Positions 7,959 to 15,844 of a DNA stretch of 64,000 bases are shown piece by piece. Every line of letters starts with the position of its first letter. The stretch's first letter is position 1. The notes beneath the pieces are model-generated. The model was given only the letters and a program-made list of their open reading frames with translations, was not told the origin of the DNA and ran no database searches. The translations under genes and the position numbers were made by a program. Source of the stretch: Spongiactinospora rosea (GTDB lineage Bacteria > Actinomycetota > Actinomycetes > Streptosporangiales > Streptosporangiaceae); assembly GCF_003315795.1 (NCBI RefSeq), contig NZ_QMEY01000008.1, forward strand, positions 124,001 through 188,000. The letters run 5' to 3'.

Positions 7959-8032
7959 CCGTGAATTACTGCCCCATAGATGCGGACCAAATAGGGCAGT
8001 TCGCCCCCGCGTCGGGAGGGAGGTGACACGGG

Positions 8033-8128
8033 ATGAAGGTCAAGAAGCTCAAGGTCCAGGCGCGTAACGCGGCTGTGCACTCGTCCAACCACGCCACTGT
8101 GGCGCCGGCCAAGACGGCCTGGCGCTAG
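8033..8128 (+). CDS. RiPP precursor peptide (31 residues), substrate of the YcaO proteins
   Basis: A short gene with an excellent ribosome site (GGAGGGAGGTGA, 8014-8025) encodes 31 residues. The N-terminal part is basic (MKVKKLKVQ) and resembles a short leader. The rest carries His16, Ser17, Ser18, His20, Thr22, Thr28 and Trp30 and has no cysteine, aspartate or glutamate. YcaO cyclodehydratases convert Ser, Thr or Cys to azolines, so Ser17, Ser18, Thr22 and Thr28 are the available sites, giving oxazoline or methyloxazoline rings next to histidines, a metal-binding arrangement. It is the first gene after Zur-like box 2, directly upstream of the leader-binding and YcaO genes. That it is the substrate is inference from position and composition. 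Confidence 0.82.
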   Translation: MKVKKLKVQARNAAVHSSNHATVAPAKTAWR

Positions 8129-8151
8129 GCCGAGCGCTAGACCGAGCGAAA

Positions 8152-8190
8152 CCCGGGTGCGGGCATGACCCAACCACGCCCGCACCCGGG
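8152..8190 (+). terminator. intra-operon hairpin between precursor and processing genes
   Basis: A perfect 13-base stem (CCCGGGTGCGGGC at 8152-8164 with its complement at 8178-8190) closes a 13-base loop in the 90-base gap after the precursor stop. No U-tract follows. Its position is typical of attenuator or RNA-stabilising hairpins that let a RiPP precursor be made in excess over its enzymes. Confidence 0.65.
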
Positions 8191-8218
8191 CCCACGATGC
8201 TACTCCTGGAGGAAAACC

Positions 8219-9112
8219 ATGGTGGAGGGTCCGGCGCAGTGGCCGCCGGGGACCACGTTCGTGCCCACCGAGGGGGGCTGGCTGGTCCACGGGCCCGACG
8301 AGGATTTCATGGTCCTGGACGTCCCCGCCGAGAACCGGCGGGCGGTCGCCGACCTCATCGCCGGACGCATCGACGCCGCGACCGCGGCCGAGCGCATCCC
8401 CGGGGCCGCCGACCTGCTCGCCGAACTGACCCCGCCTCCGGCGCGGGCGGGGGCCGCGACAGAGGTGCTGCTCGTGGGCGAGGGCCCCCTGGCCGACGAG
8501 CTGACCGCCGAACTGACCGCGCACCCGGACGGCTTCTCGCTGCGACCCCTCCCGGACGACCGCGCGGTACGGCGGTTCCTCGCCGCCTCCGCGGCCCGGC
8601 ACACCGCCGGCGACCTCGCCGTACGGCACCTCCCCGGCGACCACACGGTCGCGGGGCCGGACGCCGGTGCGGCGGTGCTGGTCGCGTGCGCCGAGCGGTT
8701 GCCGGACGCCCGCTGGCGCGAACTGGACGCGCTGTGCAGGGACGCACGCGTCCCCTGGCACCGCGGGCACAGTGAAGGACGCCGCTGGTACGTCGGCCCG
8801 TTCACCCCCGCGCACGGCGGGGCCGGATACGAGGACGTACGGCTGCGCCGGTTGGCCGCCTGCCCGTGGCCGGAGGAACTGGCCGCCTACTGGGCCTTCC
8901 TGGACGGCGGCGGGCTCCCCGCCGCCCCCGCCGGCCTGCGCGGCGCCGTGGTGGCCGCCGCCCTCATCGCCGCGGACCTCCGCGCCTGGCGGGCCGGCCA
9001 GGAGCCCCCGGGGGCCGGTGTCCAGGTCGGCGTCGACCTCCACTCGGGCCGCCTGCGGCGGCACCCCGTACTCCCCGTCCCGCGCGGCCTGATGCGCGAG
9101 ACCCCGGCATGA
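8219..9112 (+). CDS. TOMM leader-peptide-binding, Ocin-ThiF/E1-like partner protein
   Basis: The 297-residue protein resembles the E1-like partner (Ocin-ThiF, cyclodehydratase C/F type) that recognises the leader peptide and presents the core to YcaO enzymes. Visible family features are an N-terminal winged-helix-like region (WLVHGPDEDFMVLDVPAENR), a Rossmann-like strand EVLLVGEGPLADEL, and the segment VPWHRGHSEGRRWYVGPFTP, which corresponds to the VPW-loop-VGP region of the family. The cysteines that bind structural zinc in many homologues are missing at the expected place. ATG 8219 is chosen because GGAGG precedes it at ideal spacing; the in-frame 8165 codon lies in the hairpin loop. It ends in an ATGA overlap with the hydrolase gene. 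Confidence 0.78.
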   Translation: MVEGPAQWPPGTTFVPTEGGWLVHGPDEDFMVLDVPAENRRAVADLIAGRIDAATAAERIPGAADLLAELTPPPARAGAATEVLLVGEGPLADELTAELTAHPDGFSLRPLPDDRAVRRFLAASAARHTAGDLAVRHLPGDHTVAGPDAGAAVLVACAERLPDARWRELDALCRDARVPWHRGHSEGRRWYVGPFTPAHGGAGYEDVRLRRLAACPWPEELAAYWAFLDGGGLPAAPAGLRGAVVAAALIAADLRAWRAGQEPPGAGVQVGVDLHSGRLRRHPVLPVPRGLMRETPA

Positions 9113-10455
9113 GCGGAGCGCCGCGGGCACGAACCGGGCCGGCGGTGGCGGGGATGGCCGCCGAGCTGGTGCTGCCCGGCCGGGTCCCGGCGGCGGCCGT
9201 GGTGATCCGCACGCCGTACGGCATCGACGGGTGCCTGCCGGAGGCGCGGTCCTTCGCGGCCGCCGGACTGGCCTGCCTGGTACAGGACGTGCGGGGACGG
9301 CATCTGTCCCCCGGGACCTTCGCCATCGGCCGGGACGAGACCGCCGACGGGCACGCCACCCTGGACTGGGCGGCCGCACAGCCGTGGTGCGACGGCACGG
9401 TGTTCCTGTACGGCGTGGCCTACGAGGCGTACACCGCCTGGTGCGCCGCCGGGCACCCGGCGGTGCGCGGGATCATCAGCCGCCAGCCGTGGCCGCCGAT
9501 CGACGCGCCCGCGCTCGACGACGAACTGTGGTGGCGGACCGAGATGGCCCGCCCCGGGCTGTTCGAAAAGATCGCAGCCGGGCGGCCGGAGCCGGACGTG
9601 ACCGGTCTGCCGGTGGACATCGGCCCGTGGCCGCCCGCGCCCGGCGGCCACCGGGAGGCCATCGACCGGGTCACCCGGGCCGCCCGCGAGATCACCGCGC
9701 CCAGCCTGCACCTGGGGAGCTGGCTCTGCCGCTCGGCGGAGACCACCGTGCGGCAGGGCGCGCTGGCCCCCGGCGCCGACGTCGTCATGGGCGGTTGGGC
9801 CGGCCCGCTCACCCACCGCCTGCGGGAGACGTGCGCCCTGGACGTACCGATCGAGCCGCATCCCTTCGAGCTGGCGCTGGGCTGGCTGGCCGGGCGGCGG
9901 CAGGGCCGGTGCCTGCTGCTCGGCAGCGGACGCTGGACCGACGCCGATCCGCTGCCGCCCCGCCGTACCGGCCGGGCCGTGCCCGCGGTGCGGAGCGGCC
10001 CGGTCCGGCTGCGCCACGACCCCGCCCGGCCCTACCCGTCGGCGCCGCACTCGGCGGACCTGGCCCCGCTGGCGGAGCGCCCCGACGTCGTACGGCTGAG
10101 CGTGGCGGACCCGCCCCCCTGGCACGGCACGCCGTGGGTCACCGCCGAGGTGACCACGGACGTCCCGGCCGAACTGGTCGCCACGCTCGTCCACGAACGG
10201 CCCGGTGGCGTGGCGACCCGGCTGGCCGACGGCATCGCGCCGGTGCGGCCGGGCACCACCGGGTGCGAGATCCGGCTGACCGTGGGAGCGGTCGAACTGC
10301 CGCCCGGCCACCGCCTGCACCTGGAGCTGACCGCGGGCCGCCCGCCCCGCCACCGCGCGCCCGCCGTACCGGCCGAGATCACGCTGTCCGGCCTCGCCCT
10401 GCACCTGCCCCGCCCGCGCGGCGGCGCGTTCCCCGGAACCGGAGCCGCCTCGTGA
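9109..10455 (+). CDS. CocE/NonD-type alpha/beta-hydrolase with lost catalytic nucleophile
   Basis: The 448-residue protein follows the CocE/X-Pro dipeptidyl-peptidase plan: hydrolase core first (VVIRTPYGIDGCLPEARSFA, then VQDVRGRHLSPG), and a C-terminal jelly-roll-like domain. The nucleophile elbow, normally G-x-S-Y-x-G, reads Y101-G-V-A104-Y-E, so the Ser is Ala. The acid position, usually in GWxD, reads GSWLC. Only the histidine (GPLTHR) remains. It is therefore unlikely to be a peptidase or esterase. In bottromycin biosynthesis the hydrolase-fold protein BotH also lacks the triad and acts as an epimerase beside a thiazoline, so an epimerase or scaffold role is possible here. It overlaps both neighbours by four bases (ATGA, GTGA). 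Confidence 0.8.
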   Translation: MSGAPRARTGPAVAGMAAELVLPGRVPAAAVVIRTPYGIDGCLPEARSFAAAGLACLVQDVRGRHLSPGTFAIGRDETADGHATLDWAAAQPWCDGTVFLYGVAYEAYTAWCAAGHPAVRGIISRQPWPPIDAPALDDELWWRTEMARPGLFEKIAAGRPEPDVTGLPVDIGPWPPAPGGHREAIDRVTRAAREITAPSLHLGSWLCRSAETTVRQGALAPGADVVMGGWAGPLTHRLRETCALDVPIEPHPFELALGWLAGRRQGRCLLLGSGRWTDADPLPPRRTGRAVPAVRSGPVRLRHDPARPYPSAPHSADLAPLAERPDVVRLSVADPPPWHGTPWVTAEVTTDVPAELVATLVHERPGGVATRLADGIAPVRPGTTGCEIRLTVGAVELPPGHRLHLELTAGRPPRHRAPAVPAEITLSGLALHLPRPRGGAFPGTGAAS

Positions 10456-11798
10456 GAACGCTCATCGACGACCGCACCGGCCTGATCCGGCGGGTGGACC
10501 TCCTGGAGCCGGAGCCGTGGTGGCCCGCCGGGCTGGCGATCTGCACGGCGGAGGTCGGCTCGCCCTACCGCCTGCTGCCCTGGCCCGCCGACCGGGTGGC
10601 GACCGGCACGGCGTTCGGCGACCCGGAACGGGCCAGGCGCAGCGCGATCGGCGAGGCCGCCGAGCGCTACTGCGGCAACTTCGTGCCCGCGGGCCTGCGC
10701 CGCGCCGCATACCGCGACCTGCGCGAACCCGCCATGGACCCGGCGAGCGCGGCACTGTACTCCGACGCCCAGCACGCCACGCCGGGCTTCCCGTTCCGCC
10801 GCTTCACCCGTGACCTGCCGGTGCTGTGGACCCCCGGGACCGACCTCATCGGCGGCACGCCGGTGTGGCTGCCCGCCTCGCTGGTGTACGTGAACTACTT
10901 CAGCCCGCCCAGGGACGACGAGCCCGCCACCAACTACGCCAACCTCGCCGGCATCGCCGCCGGGCCGTCCCCCGACGCCGCGCGTACGGCCGCGCTGGAG
11001 GAGGTCATCGAGCGGGACGCCACGATGATCTGGTGGGCCAACGCGCTGCCCGCCGCGCCCGTCACCGGGGCGGGCCATCCCGTGGCTCCGCTCACACCGC
11101 TGCCCGAGCCCGGCTGGTACCACGCCGCCGGTCTGCGGTACCGGGTCGTGGCGGTGCCGACCGTCTTCGACGTCGCGGTACTCGGGGTGCTGCTCGACGA
11201 CCGGGCGTCCGGCATCGCCACCTTCGGCGTGGCGGCCAGGCCCGACCCGGCGCAGGCCGTGGCCAAGGCCCTGGCCGAAGCCGTCACGCTGCGCCGCTAC
11301 GCGCTCGGGCTGCTCGATCCCGAGGGCGAGATCTGGGCCGCCGCCGACGCGGGGGTGATCGACCGCCGGGTGTTCAAGCCGCATCGCGCCGACCGGGCCT
11401 ATGCCTCCTCCTACCGGCCCGACTACCGCGACGTGGTGGACCTCGGCTGCCACAGCCAGCTCTGGCTGGACCCGCGGATGCGCGCCCACCTGGGCCCGAT
11501 CATCTCCGGCCAGGAGGCGATCCCGCTCGGCGAGCTGCCCCGGGTGGACGGCGACCCGCTGGACGGCTACCTCAGCCGGATCACCGCCCATGGCCTGCGC
11601 GCCTACGCGGCCGACCTCACCACACCCGACGTGGCCGCCGCCGGGATCGCGGTGGCGCGGGTGATCGTGCCCGGCGCGTACGCCAACACCCCGGCCGCGT
11701 TCACCTGCCTGGGCGGCGAGCGGATGCGCGGCGATCCCGTCCGGCTCGGCCACCGGCCCGCCGCCGTGGCCAACCTCGTCCCCCTCCCGCACACATGA
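10452..11798 (+). CDS. YcaO-family ATP-dependent peptide cyclodehydratase 1
   Basis: The protein has 448 residues. YcaO enzymes use ATP to phosphorylate a backbone amide oxygen during ring closure to azolines or amidines. The ATP/Mg motifs are intact: SAIGEAAERYCG (about 64-75, with Glu68, Glu71 and Arg72), ALEEVIERDA (about 181-190), and the later helix AVAKALAEAVTLRRYAL. The C-terminus is the short proline motif PLPHT rather than the full PxPxP of azoline synthetases. It starts at GTG 10452 overlapping the hydrolase stop and ends by overlapping YcaO 2. Having two separate YcaO proteins with one precursor suggests two different backbone modifications, or a catalytic/accessory pair. Confidence 0.9.
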   Translation: MRTLIDDRTGLIRRVDLLEPEPWWPAGLAICTAEVGSPYRLLPWPADRVATGTAFGDPERARRSAIGEAAERYCGNFVPAGLRRAAYRDLREPAMDPASAALYSDAQHATPGFPFRRFTRDLPVLWTPGTDLIGGTPVWLPASLVYVNYFSPPRDDEPATNYANLAGIAAGPSPDAARTAALEEVIERDATMIWWANALPAAPVTGAGHPVAPLTPLPEPGWYHAAGLRYRVVAVPTVFDVAVLGVLLDDRASGIATFGVAARPDPAQAVAKALAEAVTLRRYALGLLDPEGEIWAAADAGVIDRRVFKPHRADRAYASSYRPDYRDVVDLGCHSQLWLDPRMRAHLGPIISGQEAIPLGELPRVDGDPLDGYLSRITAHGLRAYAADLTTPDVAAAGIAVARVIVPGAYANTPAAFTCLGGERMRGDPVRLGHRPAAVANLVPLPHT

Positions 11799-13006
11799 TC
11801 GGCGTCGACTCCCGCCTCGGCGTGGTCACCGCGCTGCGGACCGGCACGCTGCACGGGACGCTGCATGTGGCCTTCGCCGACCTGGCCGATACCGGCGGGC
11901 ACGGCCTGCCGCTCGGCAACCCCACGGTCAGCGGGGCCTCCTGGCACGATCCGGGCCAGGCCCGGCTGCGCGCCCTCGGTGAGGCGGCCGAGCGCTACTG
12001 CGGCCATCTGGTCCCGGCCGCGCGGCTGGCCGAGGCCACCTGGCACGACCTCGCCCCCGACGCGGTGGACCCGGCCGGGCTCGCCCTCTACTCCGCCGCC
12101 CAGCTCCGGCGGCCCGGTTTCCCGTTCACCGGGCTCGCCCGCGACGACCGCATCCCATGGGTGCGGGGCGCACGGCCGGACGGCACGCCGGCATGGGTGC
12201 CGGCCGAGCTGGTGTGGCTGGCCCCGCTGGGCGCGCGGCCGGCCGTGCTCCCGGTGTCGGCGGGCATCGCGGCGGGCCCCGACCCGGCTGCGGCACGCGC
12301 CGCCGCGCTGGCCGAAGTGGTCGAACGGCACGCGCTGGCCACCGCCTGGCTGTCCGGACGCCGTTTCCCCGCACTGCCCGCGAGCATGTCACCGCGGGTG
12401 CCGGGACTGCGGCTGCGCGGCTTCGCCGTACCGAACCTGATCGACGCCCCGGTGGCGCTGTGCCTGGCCGAGGACGCCTCCGGGCTGCTCGGCGTGGGCT
12501 GCGCCCTGGCCGCGGACGGCCGGATCGCCACGTCGCTGGCGAAGGCCGCCGCCGAGGCGGTCCAGTCGCTGGACACCACGGCCAGGATCGCCGCGGGCGG
12601 GCTGCCCGAGTGGGAACGCCCCCACGGCCCGCTCGCCGGGCACCGGCCCGGCCGGGCGTACGCGGCCGCTTATCGCCCGGACTTCTCCGACGCCGTCGAT
12701 GTGACCTGCCACCTGCAACTGCTCGCCGACCCGGAGTTCGCGGCCCGGATCGCCGAACGGTTCGCGCCCGCCGAGCGGTGGACCCCCGCGCCGCCGTGCG
12801 ACCCGGAGGCCGCGCTGGTGGCACGCGGCCTGACGCCGATCACCGTCGATCTGACCACCGCCGACGTGGCCGCGTGCGGCATGTCCGTCGCGCGGGTGGT
12901 GGTGCCCGGGCTGCGGGCCACGACCCCCGCGGCCTTCCCGATGCTCGGCGGCGGCGCGGAACCCCTTCCCGGCCGCCCCTGCCTGTTGCCGATACCCCAT
13001 GCGTGA
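11795..13006 (+). CDS. YcaO-family ATP-dependent peptide cyclodehydratase 2
   Basis: The protein has 403 residues and is a paralogue of the preceding YcaO. The nucleotide-binding set is again complete: LGEAAERYCGHL, AALAEVVERHALATAWL and TSLAKAAAEAVQSLD. It ends in PIPHA, closely like the PLPHT end of YcaO 1, so both may use the C-terminus in the same way. It lacks about 45 residues relative to YcaO 1, mostly in the N-terminal and central loops. ATG 11795 overlaps the previous stop by four bases. By comparison with bottromycin (BotC and BotCD) one enzyme may form azolines and the other an amidine, but the sequence does not say which. Confidence 0.9.
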   Translation: MIGVDSRLGVVTALRTGTLHGTLHVAFADLADTGGHGLPLGNPTVSGASWHDPGQARLRALGEAAERYCGHLVPAARLAEATWHDLAPDAVDPAGLALYSAAQLRRPGFPFTGLARDDRIPWVRGARPDGTPAWVPAELVWLAPLGARPAVLPVSAGIAAGPDPAAARAAALAEVVERHALATAWLSGRRFPALPASMSPRVPGLRLRGFAVPNLIDAPVALCLAEDASGLLGVGCALAADGRIATSLAKAAAEAVQSLDTTARIAAGGLPEWERPHGPLAGHRPGRAYAAAYRPDFSDAVDVTCHLQLLADPEFAARIAERFAPAERWTPAPPCDPEAALVARGLTPITVDLTTADVAACGMSVARVVVPGLRATTPAAFPMLGGGAEPLPGRPCLLPIPHA

Positions 13007-13025
13007 TCAATTCAGGAGAGACCCC

Positions 13026-13985
13026 ATGCGCAGATCGATCGCCGCCCTGGCCATGGCGCTGGCCGCCCTGGCGGGTACCGCCGGCTGTGGCGGCGGCGAG
13101 CCCGCCCGGCAGGCGGCGCGAGCGGACCAGCCCGCCCCGATCGAGGTGACCAACTGCGGGGCCGAGTACCGTTTCGACTCACCGCCGAAGCGGATCGTGG
13201 CCTCCAGCACCATCGCCACCGAGGTGGTGCTCGCCCTGGGCGCGCGGGACCGGCTGGTCGGGGCCGTCGCCCCCGGCGAGCTGCTGCCCGAGGCGGCGGC
13301 GGCGTTCAAGGGCGTGAACATCATCGCCGAGTCGGCCTTCCCGCCGCCGTCCAAGGAGACGGTCTTCGCCGCCAACCCCGACTTCGTGGTCAGCGGCTAC
13401 CCCGACGATTTCGGCCCCAAGGCCCTGGGCGACCGCGCGCGGCTGCGCCAGGAGGGCGTCAACTCCTACCTGCTGTCCGGCAACTGCCCGGACCACAAGG
13501 CCACCGTCGAAGACAGTTACACCGACATCCGCGAACTCGGCCGCCTCCTGGGCGCGCCCGCCAAGGCCGAGACACTGGTGGCGAAATTGAAGGCCGAGGT
13601 GGACGCCGTCAAGCCGGTCGGCGGCGCTCCGACGGTCTTCGACTACGCGAGCGGCATGGAGAAGGCCGCCACCGCGGGCTCCAACGGCCTGCTCGACGAC
13701 CTGATCCGCCGGGCCGGTGGCAAGAACGTCTTCCCCGAGGTGACCTCCTACTCCCAGATCTCCTGGGAGGAGCTGGTCAAGCGGGACCCGGACGCGATCG
13801 TCGTGGAGGACCAGGCGTTCGAGCCCGCGGCGAAGGCCATCGCGTTCCTCACCTCCTACGAGCCGATCAAGAACGTCACCGCGGTCAGGGAGAAGCGGTT
13901 CATCGTCATCCCGGTCAACGACACCCAGCCCGGCCTGCGCAGCGGGCGGGCGCTGCGCACCCTCGTGGCCGGGCTCGCCCGGTGA
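13026..13985 (+). CDS. FecB/BtuF-type metallophore-binding lipoprotein
   Basis: The 319-residue protein is an ABC binding protein of the peripl_BP_2 family that carries siderophores, haem or cobalamin, not the cluster A-I type that binds free zinc. A lipoprotein signal with Cys in LAGTAGCGGG anchors it outside the membrane. Two alpha/beta lobes follow: KRIVASSTIATEVVLALGA marks the start of lobe one and a long helix (about GRLLGAPAKAETLVAKLK) links to lobe two. ATG 13026 has AGGAGAG upstream. The gene sits in the peptide/YcaO operon and overlaps its permease gene (GTGA). In that context it most likely captures the metal-loaded modified peptide (inference). Confidence 0.88.
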   Translation: MRRSIAALAMALAALAGTAGCGGGEPARQAARADQPAPIEVTNCGAEYRFDSPPKRIVASSTIATEVVLALGARDRLVGAVAPGELLPEAAAAFKGVNIIAESAFPPPSKETVFAANPDFVVSGYPDDFGPKALGDRARLRQEGVNSYLLSGNCPDHKATVEDSYTDIRELGRLLGAPAKAETLVAKLKAEVDAVKPVGGAPTVFDYASGMEKAATAGSNGLLDDLIRRAGGKNVFPEVTSYSQISWEELVKRDPDAIVVEDQAFEPAAKAIAFLTSYEPIKNVTAVREKRFIVIPVNDTQPGLRSGRALRTLVAGLAR

Positions 13986-15070
13986 GCCGGGTATCGGAAC
14001 CGTCCGCGCCTTCCGCACCGCCACGGGAGCGCGCGGCCGCGGCCGCGCGCTCCGGCCGCCTCGGGTTCGCGGGCCTGATCCTGCTGCTCGGCGCGGTGCT
14101 GCTGGTCTCGCTCGTGGTCGCCGTGGGCCTCGGCCCGGTGTCGATCCCGGCCGGCGACGTCGCGCGGATGCTCGGCCACCGGCTGGCGCCCTGGCTGGTG
14201 AGCGAGGCCCCGGCCGGGCCGCAGTCGGTCATCGTGCTGGACATCCGCTTTCCCCGGGTGCTGCTCGGCGCGGTGGTGGGTGCCGGGCTGGCCGCCGTGG
14301 GCGCGGTGCTCCAGGGGGTGCTGCGCAACCCGCTCGCCGACCCGTACATCATCGGCGCCAGCTCGGGGGCCTCGCTGGGCGCGGTGCTGGTGATCCTGGC
14401 GGGGGTCTCGCCCTTCGGGCCGCTGTCGCTGCCGCTGTCCGCGTTCGCCGGGGCGATGGCCGCGTTCGCGTTCGTGCTCGGCATCTCCCGGCGCGGCGGG
14501 CAGCTCGCGCCCACCCGGCTGATCCTGGCGGGGGTCGCGGTCGCCGCCCTCACCGAGGCGGTGACCAGCTACATCGTGCTCACCACGCCGGACAAGGAGG
14601 TACGGACGGCGCTGTTCTGGACGCTCGGCGGCCTGTCCGGCACCCAGTGGCGGGACGTCGGCGTGCCCGCGGTCATCGTCCTTGCCGCGACGGCGTGGTT
14701 CGTCACCCGTGCCACCCTGCTCAACGCCCTGGTGCTCGGCGACGAGGGGGCCACCGGCCTGGGGGTCGAGGTGGACCGGCTGCGGCTGCGGCTGATCACG
14801 GTGAGCGCGCTGGTGATCGGCACGGTGGTCGCGGTCAGCGGCGGCATCGGGTTCGTCGCGCTGATGGTGCCGCACGCCGTACGGCTGGCGGCCGGGCCCG
14901 ACAACCGGCACCTGGTCCCGCTCAGCGCGCTCACCGGGGCGCTCCTGCTGGTCTGGGTGGACGTCGGAGCACGCCTGCTCAACCAGCCCGACGAGATCCC
15001 CATCGGAGTGATCACCGCTGTGCTCGGCTCTCCCTTCTTCCTCTTCCTACTGATCAGGGCGGACCGTTGA
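13982..15070 (+). CDS. FecCD-type permease of the metallophore importer
   Basis: The 362-residue protein has about ten hydrophobic segments in the FecCD/BtuC pattern. Family signatures are visible: LGAVVGAGLAAVGAVLQGVLR, NPLADPYIIGASSGASLG and, near the end, GGIGFVALMVPHAVRLAAGP, the loop that contacts the ATPase. A single permease gene implies a homodimer in the membrane. The N-terminus carries an extra polar Ala/Arg segment of about 30 residues before the first helix. The gene overlaps the binding-protein gene by four bases and the ATPase gene by four (TTGA). Confidence 0.93.
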   Translation: MSRVSEPSAPSAPPRERAAAAARSGRLGFAGLILLLGAVLLVSLVVAVGLGPVSIPAGDVARMLGHRLAPWLVSEAPAGPQSVIVLDIRFPRVLLGAVVGAGLAAVGAVLQGVLRNPLADPYIIGASSGASLGAVLVILAGVSPFGPLSLPLSAFAGAMAAFAFVLGISRRGGQLAPTRLILAGVAVAALTEAVTSYIVLTTPDKEVRTALFWTLGGLSGTQWRDVGVPAVIVLAATAWFVTRATLLNALVLGDEGATGLGVEVDRLRLRLITVSALVIGTVVAVSGGIGFVALMVPHAVRLAAGPDNRHLVPLSALTGALLLVWVDVGARLLNQPDEIPIGVITAVLGSPFFLFLLIRADR

Positions 15071-15813
15071 ACATCGAGATCCGCGACGTCTCCTGGCTGC
15101 ACGTGCTCCACGAGATCACGCTCACCGTGCGCTCGGGCGAGGTGGCCGGGCTGGTCGGGCCCAACGGCAGCGGCAAGACCAGCCTGCTGCGCTGCGTCTA
15201 TCGCAGCACCCGGCCGGACGGCGGGCGGGTCACGGTCGGCGGGATGGACGTCTGGCAGACCCCGGCCCGCGAGGTCGCCCGCATGGTGGCGGTGCTCGCC
15301 CAGGACACCCCGGCCGACCTGAACAACTCGGTGGAGCAGATCATCGGCCTGGGCCGCATCCCCTACCTGGGCGCGCTCGGCCGGTTGTCCGCCGCCGAGC
15401 GGACGCTGATCGCCGACACCATCGAACGGCTGGAGCTGGGACCGCTGCGCCGCCGGCCGTACGCGACGCTGTCCGGCGGCGAACGCCAGCGGGTGCAACT
15501 GGCCCGCGCGCTGGTCCAGGAACCGAAGGTGCTGATCCTGGACGAGCCCACCAACCACCTGGACCTGCGCCACCAGGTGGACGTGCTGCGCCTGGCCCGC
15601 TCGATCGGGGTCACCGTCCTGGTCACCCTGCACGACCTGCAACTGGCCGCCGCCGCCTGCGACCGGCTGGCGGTGCTGAGCGAGGGACGGGTCGTGGCCG
15701 AGGGCCCCGCCGTGGAAGTGGTCACCCACGACCTGCTGCGCCGGGTCTACCACGTCGAGGCCCACGTCACCCCCGGCCCCGACGACCTGCCAAGGATCTT
15801 CCTGCCGGTTTGA
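15067..15813 (+). CDS. ATPase of the metallophore importer
   Basis: The 248-residue ABC ATPase is of the FepC/BtuD type. It has Walker A GPNGSGKTS, the Q-loop AVLAQDTPADL, signature LSGGERQRV, Walker B VLILDEPTNHLD and the H-loop LVTLHDLQLA. The start is TTG 15067, overlapping the permease stop as TTGA; no other start fits the domain. Together with the binding protein and permease it makes a complete importer. It is the last gene that clearly belongs to the transport part; the glycosyltransferase gene follows after 31 bases without a visible terminator or promoter, so transcription may continue. Confidence 0.93.
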   Translation: MNIEIRDVSWLHVLHEITLTVRSGEVAGLVGPNGSGKTSLLRCVYRSTRPDGGRVTVGGMDVWQTPAREVARMVAVLAQDTPADLNNSVEQIIGLGRIPYLGALGRLSAAERTLIADTIERLELGPLRRRPYATLSGGERQRVQLARALVQEPKVLILDEPTNHLDLRHQVDVLRLARSIGVTVLVTLHDLQLAAAACDRLAVLSEGRVVAEGPAVEVVTHDLLRRVYHVEAHVTPGPDDLPRIFLPV

Positions 15814-15844
15814 AGGCGTCCGGGCCGGGCAGCCGACGGGCCGG

